DNA from: Capitella teleta
Taxonomy: Eukaryota; Annelida; Polychaeta; Capitellidae
DNA: 64,000 bases
Assembly (NCBI GenBank): GCA_000328365.1
Contig: KB311802.1
Span: 1 to 64,000 of the forward strand
Direction: 5' to 3'
The notes beneath the pieces were generated by a model, which was not told the origin of the DNA, searched no databases, and saw only the letters and a program-made list of their open reading frames with translations. Shown in pieces: positions 35,874 to 48,200 of the stretch (within the stretch, counting starts at the first letter, position 1; the number at the start of each line of letters is the position of its first letter). Both the position numbers and the translations under genes were made by a program.

Positions 35874-35879
35874 AATAAA
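35874..35879 (+). terminator. poly(A) signal, HACD
   Basis: AATAAA 76 bases after the HACD stop codon. Confidence 0.65.
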
Positions 35880-35899
35880 TTTATCCAATAATCACTTTC

Positions 35900-37852
35900 T
35901 ATTCTCTTCTTCCCTGCATGTACTGTACGCTACAATAATTGATTGTCAATCATGGCACTTTCATGCCTGAAAATCTCGCTGTTATCCAGAAGAGAGGAAT
36001 TGAACTGTTTAATTATTCTTCTCCTCTGCTGACATCAAATCCTGGAAATCCTGGAAATCCTATTTCTCTGTAATCCACGCTTCAACATTCCTCATCGGGG
36101 ATCAAATTTATACTTATTTGATTGCCAGGCATCTCAAGTGCTTCAATTTAAAGTAAAATCTAATGGCCACAGCAAAAGCCAAACAAATTTACTTTTGATT
36201 ATACATCATGAAATGAGGGCTAAATACCATAAATATTCAAGAGATGGACCTAACATCTATTGTTAACATTCTAAGAATATCATTTTCGCAGTCAGTTGCA
36301 AGTTTTACAAATACCCCTCGTTATTCTTGGCATTACATGTAGCAAATTAGGAGATGATATATTTATAATATATAGATATTATAAGTTTTATAACGCATAA
36401 AAGAGAGAAGATGGCGTTCAGATACGGGTAAATTTTTTATTTGCATGTATAGAACGGAACTACTGTCAACACTGAGTTTTAAAAAAGCATCGATTAAGAG
36501 CCCAAGTACACGTCATCATATTTTCATCATTTCTCAATAACAAACACATCAACAGACTTTGGGAAACAGTAAAATATCGACATTTGAGAATGGTGGAAAA
36601 AAATTAATTAAAAATAGACCTATTTTTAATAATTTAAAATAGACCTATTTAAACGGGGGAAGAAAGCAAAAGAAACCCACATTTTGCATGTAGACACCGA
36701 AAAGAAAGACTGTTTAAAAATAAACCTTTGTATTGAATACTAAACCGCATTGGATGAACAACTCTCACACAAGCATACGCAGAAAATTAAGAAAACTAAA
36801 ATTGTTCCTCTAGCAGCGAAGTGAAAATTTAAAACACAGGAAAAAAACAAAACAAGTGCATATATTAAATGTCTCCTCGTTCAGTTTAAAAAGCTGAAAA
36901 ATATAGAAAACGCGCACCAAAAGAAGCAACTTGCATCCTTGTAAAAAAAAAACACAAAAAAAAACAAAAAAAACCAGAAATATCAGGCAGACATCGTATA
37001 AAAAAAGTAGACACACATTTCTTTAAAAACTATACAAGTCCTCGGATGAAAATCTACAATTATAAAATACAATTTGCAAATATCTCTCTTTTAGTCGACT
37101 TCCTTTTCCTCTCAGGAAATCAGGAGAGTATATCCTGCTGCTCTTTCGTAGGAAGGCAATGTGACAATTATAATAATAAAAAAATGTAGCCGTCATTAAT
37201 TAAAAATTTTCCCAATTACAAAGATGAGCAAAAACATTGTTGTCTGACTCTCATGTAAAAGAAAGAAAAAGATTTCAAAAAGCGAAAAAAAAAAATTTAA
37301 AAAATCATTGTGAAGTAAGATGACACTGGCATAGGTAGGCAAAGTATTTGATAAGAGAGAAAAACACTTTTATTTTACGAGATTAAATACATTGTTGTGA
37401 TAGGCGGTGTGCTCTCACAGGCCATGCGATGTAGTTCGAAGACCGTGTCCCACGTATGGCACCAAAATCATGCGCTTTTTTTCCACCTGTGCTAAAATGA
37501 TTGCTTACTGCATTGAGGGGGGGGGGGGGGCGGGGGGTGCCTGGAAGGGGCCTGGGAAACACAAAGCCCCCCCGGCACGGCTGTCAATCCCGATGTCCCA
37601 GCCATGGGGGGCCATAAAGGGTCCGGAGGCANNNNNNNNNNNNNNNNNNNNNNNNNNNNNNNNNNNNNNNNNNNNNNNNNNAGATCATTAAAAAATATGC
37701 TCAATACCGCTAAAAAAATGTACATCGATTCAGTTGTCTCACAAATATAGACATGCGCAGAGACACATTAGATAGGAAGGGAAAAAAAAAAACAGAAAAA
37801 AAAAAAAAAAAAAAAACACAGATTTCATTTAAAATATAAAATAATCGAAACC
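35900..37852. other. 3' flanks of convergent genes, AT-rich
   Basis: Holds the 3' end of HACD and the 3' UTR of the minus-strand L1-like gene, whose poly(A) site is not clear (one minus-strand AATAAA at about 37369-37374). Contains an unusual G/C-rich patch and an assembly gap. No gene recognised. Confidence 0.5.
37632..37681. other. assembly gap, 50 N
   Basis: Exactly 50 N bases, probably a scaffold gap of arbitrary size. The left flank (37516-37631) is G/C-rich with long G and C runs, unlike its AT-rich surroundings. Confidence 0.99.
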
Positions 37853-40800
37853 CTATACATTAGTTTCGCCCGCGCGTTTTCGCTTGTCTGTCGAGTACTG
37901 TCCGATGAAGGAGCCGTCCTCGTTGAATTTACCAGCATCAATATCTCCATACTCGGCTAGCGAGCCCTCCTCGTCGCTGTCCAGTTTGATGGTGCTGGTG
38001 AGCGAGGCGCGACTTCCTTTCACCGGTTCATCCTCCCTGAAAACGCGAAAGTCAAGATGAAAAACCAAAAAAGTACAGCCACGACTGAAGGTGCATGCAA
38101 AAGGTGAGTCCCAAAGCATCTCAGAGCAAGATCACCCGGTTGAACCCAAATTAATAAGCGCAAGAGATTATCATGAAAATGATCCGCATAAAAGATGTGC
38201 AGATACAGCCCAGAATTATGGAAAATACCTCAGTATCGATCAGATACTTGAAACGCAGGATTATCAAAGGCCACGCTAGAACACAGTGCCGGTTTAAAGA
38301 CCAAGCCGGCCGAGGAGAGATCACTTACGGTCGTTGGTAATCGGCGTATCCGTCGTTGGCGAGCTCCTTCTCAGGGTCATTGCCGTTCTTTCGCTCTTTC
38401 TCGTCAACTGCAAAAACGCAAGAGCATAAAAACGTGCGACGCTTCCTCCTCGTGAGAGGGCAGTTTACCAGGGTAGGTGTCGCCACGGTTACGCTGGCAG
38501 CAGAGGCAGCAGCAGAGGAGCAGGATGAGGAGCAGAAGGATGAGGGCCACGATGAGGAACACCCACCAGATGTCGCCCAGGCTGGCTCCCTTCACGGCTG
38601 CAAATGCAAAACAACATTCATCAATTCAAGAGACATCAATAGTACAACTGCAAGATGACGTAGAAATACCATTTGACGCAAAGAAGAATTGGTGGCCGAT
38701 TGGTTAGCATGCCCGCCTAGCAAATGGCTGTGTGCCACACATAGGCAACGGGGGATGAGAAGAACCGGGTGAAACTGACCCAATTTTAGAAATGCACCCT
38801 AGGGACCATTGTGATATTGGCCAATATTTGCTTGGACAATTGCAGAGATCGCATTCTGGTCCAGAGGAGCTGCAGCAATCGGGGAACATGCAGTGAGAAC
38901 GGCATGCCATGGTGCCAACCAAATTGCCCGTAATTAATCAATTTGATCCGGAATTATCGTCCTGTCAAAATCCCATTATTACGACGCTATCTCACAGATC
39001 AATCACTTGGCATGCACACGGATTCATTTATTTCAACACACGATTCGTTCAATATTCTCAGTAAAACAAACCCTAAACTCACGACTCATGGCTTGTGTGG
39101 ACACCTCAGTGAATGCTAGCAAAGCCGGCAGTTTTAAAACAACGAAAAAAAATAAAAATAAATAACTCTGTACTTACGGACAGGGCCAGCGGGGGCCGAC
39201 AATGAAGCCACAGCCGTGACCTGGCTGTAGCCGTTGGAAGCAATGCAAGTGTAGTCGCCCTCAAAGTGCTTGCCTCCATCGTCTTCATTCTTGGTGATCA
39301 GACGGAGTGATCCGTCCTCATTCTGCTGCACACGCCCTGGTTCGTACTGAATGGGAGAGCCGTTCCACAGCCACGAGTACTCGACAGGGGTGCTGGGGTC
39401 AGACTTGGCTTCGCAGGTGAACACCATGTCTTGGTAGTAGACCAGCTCAACCGATTCGGGGCCGGCTATTAACTCAGTGGGCACTGGAAAATAAGGAAAC
39501 CTCAAGCAACACGCGACCGAGATGCGCAGTGACATACAAAGCACGTTGATGTAACCGGAACTGTAGATGTAACCGTGGGTGTTGCTGGCGTTGCACTGCA
39601 CCACCATGAGGTCACTCTTCCTCGCCAGACCAGGGCACGTCTTGCAGACCTCGGAGATGACCAGCGTGTGGTCGTCATTCTCCAGCGACATGCGAGCGGG
39701 GATGGGGTCAGCTGAAAGTACAAGAGGTCAGAGGTCGGGACACGCAAAACATCCGCCCACTCACGCATGACTTCTCCGTCAAGGAACCACTCGACATTCA
39801 CGATGGGCTCTCCGTCGGCATTGCAGTTGAAGCGAATGGTGTCGTTGTTCGTGGCATTCATATTGCTCAGGTATCCCGGTTCGTTATTGAAGTCGGCAAA
39901 CGTAGGCTTGGCCTGGATGTCCAGCGAGATGACCGCCTCACTGTCACCGGCCGAGCTGACCGCTGAGCACACGTACTCGCCCTCGTCATCGTAGGTCAGC
40001 TCACTGAGTTCCAGCTCAGTGTTTTTCTTGGTGCTGCGATCCGGGTAGTCATGGCGACCGATGGGCAGGGGTTTGCCGTCCCTTCTCTTCCAGTTGACGT
40101 TGGGAACGGGGATGCCGCTGAACAGGCACTTCAGGGTGATGGTCTCCCCAACCAGGCCGACCGTTGGCGTGGGGGTTTGGTAGGCGACAAGGGGCGCGAC
40201 CGAGGTGGCCCCGGTGGGGTTTACGTTCACTATGGAGTAGCTGCCACCCGTGTAGACATCCAGGTACGCGTTGAAGGCGATGCACTTGTACAACTTGCCA
40301 TCCTGATGATCGCTCTGCTTGAGGTTGGCGAAATAGAGATTTCCTGCAAAGAAATCCAAGCCAAACATTCAATCAACCATTCATAAAAGCCTTCCCCACA
40401 AACCATCATCGTCCATCTGGACACGGTCGTCAATGACAACAGAGATGGGGTTGTCGTCCACTTTGTCTTTAGCAATGACCCACGAATGTGTGGGCTTGGG
40501 GACGCACTTGGTGATGTCGCACATGACCTTCAAACCTTGACCTTCGTCTTCCGTGTAAACCTCCTCTGGCTTAGCGGGGTACGGACTGATGACCGCCCTC
40601 TGCAGGAAGGCAACGTCAGAGACGGCCTTGCCGTACTGGTTCTCAGCAAAGCACTGGTAATAACCCTCGTCCAGGGCGGTGGCAGGATCAATGCGGATCG
40701 TTCCCTTGGAGGCGTCAGGGCGGAAGATGTTGGGAAGGTTCTCATCCAGGGGAGCATTGTTGCGGTACCAGTGGAAGCTAAGTGAAGGGGGAGGGGGTGT

Positions 40801-43406
40801 TAGCGGACCGTGGGCGGGAGAGGGCGTGTACTTACACTGGGGCAGGGGTTCCGATGGCCTCGCATTCAAGTTCGAGGACATCCTCTGATCGGTAAATGAG
40901 CACAGGTTCTGGGCTCACCTCAATACTGGGAGGCATACGAACTGAAAATAGCGGATAATTAGATACAAAAACCTACATTAATCTTTCAGTCAAAGTTCTA
41001 ATCAATTAATACTGATGTAAAAAGAAAAGCGGAAAATTAATCTTTGTGTTAAGGAGAAAGGGGGAGTAGTATTTTTTTTTTTGAAAATGATAATATATTA
41101 GAGCAAGGAATGATAATAGCTGAGTAAATTGCGTGGTAAATGGTTGGAGCTGAGCAGTAATCGGTCTGCATGTTGGAGGCAGGAAATAGCACAAATGCCA
41201 AACAATACAACGACAAAAGAAATACGATGAAACAATGGTGAAAGGGCTACACTGAGGAATAAATTATGTTAATGAACCACGAACACCCCTATCCACAAAC
41301 TAATAAAACAACCGTACATGTAGAAATATAAATGGTCGATACAGGCTGTTGTATAACTTGTATTACGAAATGCTCCATAGTCAGAGCAGTGATAAGGCGA
41401 TCGCCCTTGATTATGGAGGCTTCAGAAGTAATTAATAATTATTAGTTGTAGTTAATTAGTTGATACAAGTGAATAGTTCTACACGCAGTATGCGTTATGT
41501 AACTGGTGTCACACGTTGAATAAAAAGTAAAGCAAAACGTCGTGAATTCTTGGCATAACTGCGGTGATATTGCATTCAGAATTCACTGCTGAGCCACGTC
41601 TCCAAGGCAACAGTAATAATTCATGACGTCACGGTACTAGAACTGAATGATCAGAAGGATTGAATTACACAATTTTACAGCATGTACTTTGGAGACTTCT
41701 GATGAGTCGAGCAGGAAATGTTGACAGATACGAGCCAAAGATAAAAAGTCATAGGTCACGTGAGTGTAAATCTCGAAAACTAGGTCAATTCACCCAAAGT
41801 AGGTCAATTCACCAAGGGAGATAACTACAGTCTACAGGTGAACAACTATCACAGGGAAAAAGGTGAATTAATTATATTAAAAAAAAAAAAAAGAGATTAC
41901 AAAGGAGAAACCCACAACACAGAACAACAACATGTAAAGCACTTACGCATTTCTGTTCAAGCAGGAAAGATTATTGGGGGGGAGGGAGGAGGAAATGGGA
42001 TGAAAGTGAGAATGAAATTGGCAAGCAATAATGTTAGTGTTAAATAATAATATCAAGCGAGTAGCAAAGGTTGAATATTGAAGTAATTACGACGAAAATA
42101 GGCGCATCGTATAATGGTGGAGAGAACCCACAACACCCGGATAATATTACCACGCACGCTAAAATAATTATATAATATATATATTTATATATATATATAT
42201 AGACCTTATGTAATACATATATAAACTTTATACTACATTAGCAGATACTGATAGCAGAGGCGAAGAAGATATCGGATAAAATAAAATGGAGATAAAAATC
42301 GAGCAAAATAACGAAAGAAACATAACACCGATATAACGACTGTGAAAGCCAAGACCTATATTCATAAATGCGTGAATTTTACCTTCGTTCGCTGCTCATC
42401 ATTTAAGGAGAGAAAAAGAGAAGAATTCGTCGGTGAATAGGTGCATAAAATGGGATGCATACAATAACCCATATATCCGAAATATCGATCTGATCGATCG
42501 ATCGGGGAAAAAAATAATAATTCAAGACGGAGAAGAAAAATAACTAATCTACACAACCTGAAAAATTCTGAACTAATCAAAAAACAAAATTCCACGCAGG
42601 CAGACATCACTGTAAAGGAGACAACCATCAAAGGAGCCTGCACAACATCTGACCACTGGGCAGTGTTTACTAAACAAGATACAAACAGCAGACGCGGTCT
42701 GGCAACGTGCATGGCCGCCATCAGGAGGCGATATCTCAGTCGCCGTCGATGCATAATTGATTGTGGGTGCCACGCAACACTGGACACGCTGTTTACATTG
42801 CAGCCTCCCAGTACAAGTAAACATCGCTGGCGCTTCACGCTAAGCCATCGGCGCCGAAATGACCAATCGGACGATTGAGGCATCTGCCTTTGGACATACC
42901 GAAACGGTGAATCATCATCGGGAACATGCAAACGGGAGAAGGGGGAAGGGAGCATGCCTTAACTAAGGATAACAGCAGCGTGCAGATACACGCAATGATA
43001 TTAAATACAACATCATCAAAATATATATACACCATTGGGCTGAGCTACTAAATACGCTTAAACAGGCTCTCACTATCTAAATCCTCCTCGTCAGAGTCGG
43101 CCGGCACGTCGTACAATTCATCCGGAGTATCGAACCCGGCTGCCGATTCAACGAGAAATAGATATGTACACAGTGAAGAGAGACAAAGAGCGACTCAGCA
43201 CCAGAGTTTAGTACAACATTACGTTCAGAATCTTTCAGCAGTTAAAGCAATAAACTCTGTCGTTGAAACGAGCGGTTTCGTCCAAATATTTATAGGTAGA
43301 GATTAAAAAGTAGCAAGAGAAGCAGCAGTTCATACTCACTGTCAGATGCGCTCAACACGGCTTGCGTAACCATAGCAACGATGAAGATGATCCGTAACGA
43401 CGCCAT
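37853..43406 (-). CDS. L1-like 5-Ig transmembrane protein with FIGQY tail and PDZ ligand
   Basis: Ten exons, 687 residues, complete: 43406-43340, 43139-43074, 40941-40836, 40777-40404, 40343-39765, 39711-39538, 39483-39178, 38597-38469, 38407-38329 and 38036-37853. Signal peptide MASLRIIFIVAMVTQAVLSA; acidic linker (DELYDVPADSDEEDLD); Ig1-Ig5 at about residues 45-556; helix (IWWVFLIVALILLLLILLL, about 566-588) followed by six Cys that may be palmitoylated; tail with KGSRASL, SDEEGSLAEYGD and KFNEDGSFIGQY (663-674). The tail aligns by eye along its length with NrCAM and L1. FIGQY binds ankyrin when unphosphorylated. The last residues, ETNV, fit a class I PDZ ligand. Lacks Ig6 and all FNIII domains of vertebrate L1. 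The Ig exons lie in the inverted duplication; signal and tail exons do not. Exons are G/C-rich at third positions. Confidence 0.95.
38687..39000 (+). mobile_element. tRNA-derived SINE-like element at duplication edge
   Basis: A tRNA-like head (TGGCCGATTGGTTAGCATGC, then CCCGCCTAGCAAATGG) starts near 38691 and resembles a pol III A-box region; the B-box is degenerate (AACCGGGTG). About 220 bases of body follow. In the left copy the head is absent and the body is present at about 4560-4811, so the duplication edge falls in the element near 38743. The exact 3' end is not defined. Confidence 0.5.
38743..41800 (-). repeat. inverted duplication, right copy
   Basis: Partner of the block at 357-4811. 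It lacks the 1.4-kb insertion and so probably shows the state before that insertion. It contains Ig1-Ig5 exons, introns and flanks. The outer edge reads GGTCAATTCACCAAGG here, against GGTCAATTCTGCAATC on the left. Confidence 0.93.
40942..43073. other. L1-like gene intron upstream of Ig1
   Basis: A 2.1-kb intron that crosses the outer edge of the inverted duplication near 41800. It contains a TA microsatellite (about 42175-42200) and a frame of 197 codons on the minus strand (42362-42955) that looks non-coding in composition. Confidence 0.7.
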
Positions 43407-44970
43407 ATCGTCCGGCGGATGAATGGTCGAGTGGTCAATCAAAAGTCAGATGTAGAGCAGGGGAATACTAAGTGCAGACAGCCCGCTGTGCTGGAATGTT
43501 CAGTAGTCGGTACCTGTCAAGAACGAAGCACAAGATAACGGTTAGCCTAATCATCAATAACGAATGATGCACAACCCACACGCAGCGCAGCGAACAAACA
43601 CAGGTTTTATACGACGCGCTAGATTACGCTGATAGTCCGACCGACAACAGATCCGCTTGTAACTCCCGCACGAAGCAACAACGGCCCACGGACATCGGCG
43701 GAAGGAAACAAAGCTGCGTGGAACGCATCGAAAGATACAAAGATTACCCCCCCCCCCCCCTACCCCCTCCGGCAGCAGCATCAGGAAGCAAAGTTCAATA
43801 GCACCGAAAATATAGGTTATGATCAAGAGCTCGACATTCGCGGTATATGCCTGTGTGCGGCACTCGATAAGAAACCCTCGCTGATTACGCAACAACACCA
43901 TGACGTAACACAACCGAAATACTCTGATCAAACGGAAAGCACCATAAAAGACCCGCATTCAACAATTTATACACGAGGCGCCGGATGAAAGCAGCACTGT
44001 ACTTACTTGAAGCTAATCGATGCAATGGTTTGCACACAACGAATTCATGTATTTATACACACAACACATCTATAATTAGCACATAAAATAACGAACAAAA
44101 TCCCTCGTCACACGCGAATGAACACGAGACGAAGCTGATTTGAGACGGGAGCCGAGAAAATCCTCGATGGTTATTCGCCAAAGCGAAAGTTATGAGGAGC
44201 GATTGCTGGCTGAACAAGCGAGCGGCTAGAAATTCCCACAGAACGATTGACTAAGCGCCCATGACACAAACAGCAAATGTAATATAATATAAACCAGACG
44301 GGACGCTCATCCCTGGCTAGCACCTTCGCCCTTCAATTTACAAGAAGCTCCGTGCGTGATCAAAGTGACACACGGCAAGCATCGGTAATGCACTTGTGTT
44401 GTTTTTATTCGCGGTATAGAAGCGATCAGGCCGGCAGGCGTTGCTCGTAATAACGCCTAAATACTACAGCTCAAACTCAATGTGGCGGAATAATTGCAAT
44501 GCTCATAAATGGTTGTCATGGCAACAGGCTTGGATGGAACCAAATTATAGCGACAGACTTTGAGAGAGAGAGAAAAAAATAGCGTATGACTCGCTCCAAT
44601 TGGCATGTTGCGGTACTTCGGTGGTTAGAGCCAAGAAAAACACATTTAAAGTTTAAAAGTTCTTCAGTGGAAAATAGAACCCTTAGAAATTGAGTGCTGG
44701 AGCTTTGACCACTTCCAGTTAAGTGGCAGGCATCAGAACAGAGAACAGAGTTCGCAGAGTTCAATGTATACAAGCCTCGGTGCTCCTAACACAATGCTAA
44801 TATTGGGAAAGGAACAGGCCAAGTGGAGTTCAGCATTCCACGGATGCAGCTGCGGCAGCTGACCGGCTAACTGGTCAGCTGCAAGATCAAAGACGAAACA
44901 GAAATTAAGACAATTGATACCACACTGGCTTGAGAGATGACGGCCGTCGGCCTTGAAACCACTTGGCGAA
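43407..44970. other. 5' flank of right-hand L1-like gene
   Basis: Upstream of the signal-peptide exon, with a C-run at about 43747-43760. The promoter was not located. No coding exon supported. Confidence 0.45.
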
Positions 44971-44976
44971 ACGCAC

Positions 44977-45094
44977 TGCGAGGAGAGGCTAATGATCGAA
45001 TGGAGGCGGAATTGACTTCCAGAGAACTTGAGCACAAACAGAGCAGAAGCAGCATGGCAATCATTACAGTCATCGAGTACTGAAGCAACCGCAT
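44977..45094 (-). other. candidate alternative signal-peptide exon
   Basis: ATG with a strong signal-like core (MTVMIAMLLLLCLCSSS) ends at CGCA|GTGCGT in phase 1, the phase needed to join exon 2 or Ig1 of the L1-like gene downstream. It lies 1.6 kb upstream of the regular first exon. Could be an alternative first exon or chance. Confidence 0.3.
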
Positions 45095-45239
45095 CCCAGG
45101 GAAGAAGGAGGAGGAGGAGGAGGGAGGAGATACAATGTACACATCCAGCGGAACAAAGAACGAGATATCCAATGGCAGAACGCAGATGCGATCAATCACA
45201 ATACGTCGCTGAATTATTCTCCCCCAGGGAAGAGTAGGA

Positions 45240-48200
45240 GGGAGGGGAGGCAGGGGAGGCGATCCCCGCTGATCACGGATGATCACCGTATCATGATACA
45301 AAACGATCACACACACAGCAGGACTGTTTATACCAATCACAGGTAAATGCACGAGATGTTTCACCTGAGCGAAAGACCTGAATCTGTCAGCATGCAAACT
45401 CAAGAGTTATGCGGCACATCAGCGTTTAAACCGCGCATGACCCAATTCAACCGTCACAGCCAGCATTCGAATATCGATCAAACGCAAAACCTTGCAGATG
45501 ATTTCTGATGCGAGCGATGCGATAGGCGTCCCTGGCTGACCTTTGGATGTTTGACCTTGTACTGAGCGAGGTCAACTTGAAATGTGTGCTTAGCTCCGAT
45601 GTAATTCAAACACAGAACGACACTGTCATCTCTGAGTCTCTGAGTTGAGGACGCAAGGGGGCTTCCCGATGGATGATCAGAGGGGAAACCCAGACACAGC
45701 GAAGAGGGGTGTCCTCGCGTTCCCAGGGATCAATAAAAGCACCCTTGCTCGACGACGCACACGAGGCGTGCATGACGGCAACGGAAACACGCACAGCATA
45801 ATGCACGCACACAAATGGCGCCTTGCCTTTTTCGAAAAACACCTAATACCATGATCTCGTCAGGCCTTTGTCGATGGCAATAATTCATAAGCATGCGCAG
45901 ATGGGGCACTCGAGTGGGGGGGGGGGGGGTGTCTACAAATGCTGCCCCCTAACGGCCGTGACTCAAGAAAATCTGCCGCTAATCCAGCGAGACAAACGAC
46001 CCAGCATGGTTGATCAGCGAATACTGCGAACATACAATGTCATCATCATACGAGTGAGTGTACGGGATGCAAAGAGACAGAGAGCTGAAGCTGATAAGCA
46101 AAGAGCACTTCATCATTATGCGAAATCAAACAAGAGCGACGCAATCGGTTTTTTCTCTCTTCAAATTCGTTCGAACTGACAAACAAGGCGCTGCACACAA
46201 AAACAGCAAAGGAAAAAATGCGCTCGATCGTCGACGAAATTCCGGCAGCGGTGTTGCCATGGCAACGACTGTACGTGCGTCCGTCCGAGACGATGACAAT
46301 TCAAGCATTGACCATCCAGCAGATCAAAGGGAGCTGATGACCAATAGAACACCTCATGAATATGCATGTGCCGCCTGCTGCTCGTACGAGTCAAAGGTTC
46401 AAGCAGGAATAAAAACTCCGATCAACCTACACAGCCAAACACAGCATACATTCACGACTGAAATCACTCATTCGTAGCTGGAGAACAGCCAAGTGTATCG
46501 TTGCATGGAATGCAATTTGTTACACAGAGCGGCCATGGTGCGTGCCTCAGTACAATCATAGCATGCAATAATTGCAAATCAATGAATGACCTAGAATGTA
46601 CCACCACCAATCAATGCAATTACCACAAGCATGCAACATGATTTTATGCATAAATAACGTAACTCTACTGTACTTCATGAGGCCTTGACCGCAGCCAAAT
46701 GGGTCAACAAGTTAAATGCACATGTTAATTTCATTGCATAACCAGACTGACTGATTTAATCATGACAGGGTGGAGCTGGGGCCTCACTAGTTACGTCAGC
46801 ATGTGATGCCTGTGGACCTTCAACAATATCTGACCCCTGGGTAGCCAGTCTGTGGCTCCACTTGGTGATTGCATAACATCCCTTCATGATATATGACACT
46901 AGCAGAACTGAAAGCAAATAATGAGAATAACAGCTGAGAAGTGAAGTGGACGAGCATGGATATTATAACAGCCACAACTGACAAAGTGAAGCCATTGATT
47001 TCGACCTGAATCTACACATGAAATGTTTGTCTGATCCGAGATTTAAGGTGAAGAGCATAAAGGCACCAAGCAGAGTGCAGTCTTGGTGTTGCAACGACAT
47101 GCGTCGCCTACGCTCTCAGCACAGCCACTTGAGAAGTGACTAAGTGGCCCAGGGAGCACAGTCAGACAGGCGTTATGATCATTTTCATGACTTCAGACAG
47201 GTGCGAATAAACTCATTTGCATATTACAAGTGCACCTTCAGAATCCTCTGAGAAGCTAATAAAGTGATTCCACGTTCAAACTTCAAAGAATTTACGAAAC
47301 AAGCATTCCCTGTCTTCAGAATCATCACTTGTAATGCAACAATAACTGATCGTTTCAAATATAAAACCAGTAAATTAGCAAGCAACCAAATAATAATCCT
47401 CACACGAATTCAAGAATTCTGTTTCCAGCAAATTGAACAATTTTCAAGAGTGATGGACTTGAGGATCAAATATCATCACACAATATCCGTGAACATTGCC
47501 AACAAAACCTGACACTGAAGGATAAACTGTGGAACTACATCTGACAGCAATGCAGCTGGGAGACGGGAGATGATGGAAAACAAAATCAGAATCTGGTGCA
47601 TGAGAACTGTCGAGAATGCAAGACACCTTGAACCTCACCAAGGATGATGACTTGTATTTAGTGTTCATAGCAAGCGGCTGTTTTAAAACGCTAATGATCT
47701 GAAATTCTGAATCATCTTTGTAAGAAGCGACAATAAGTTGAGTTGACACCTTGGAAATAATGACCCCGTGACCCCTGTTATAAACTGGTTCAACACTTTG
47801 CAATGTGCATGTAACACATGCAAGAAAATCACATAACTAGTACATTCAGACAACAACACGCTCTCTAGCAGAAGTGTAGCAATGGCCTTAAACCAGCGAT
47901 GCCTTGCGTGAGTATCGTGAAGCAGGTCTTTTTCAGAGTGCTCTTATGAAGCCATTTCAGACGGAGCAAATGCGATGATAAGTGAATTGAGAACACTGAG
48001 GCTCGTTAATTTAGTTTACCTCAATCCTCATTATCGCAATCAACGGGAACAAAGAGAAACAAAAGAACACAATTTCATGACTCAGATGAAAGTTATAGAA
48101 AGTCCCGTGAGCAAAAGTATCAAAGTAACATTGATGGAGCGCAATCGTCTTGTGTTTCGTAACAGTACTGAGCGCATCCAGATGTGTAAGAGTAATCAGT

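Noticed and set aside
42362-42955. 197-codon minus-strand frame
   Set aside because: Lies in an L1-like gene intron, crosses no domain, and its composition is like shifted non-coding sequence.
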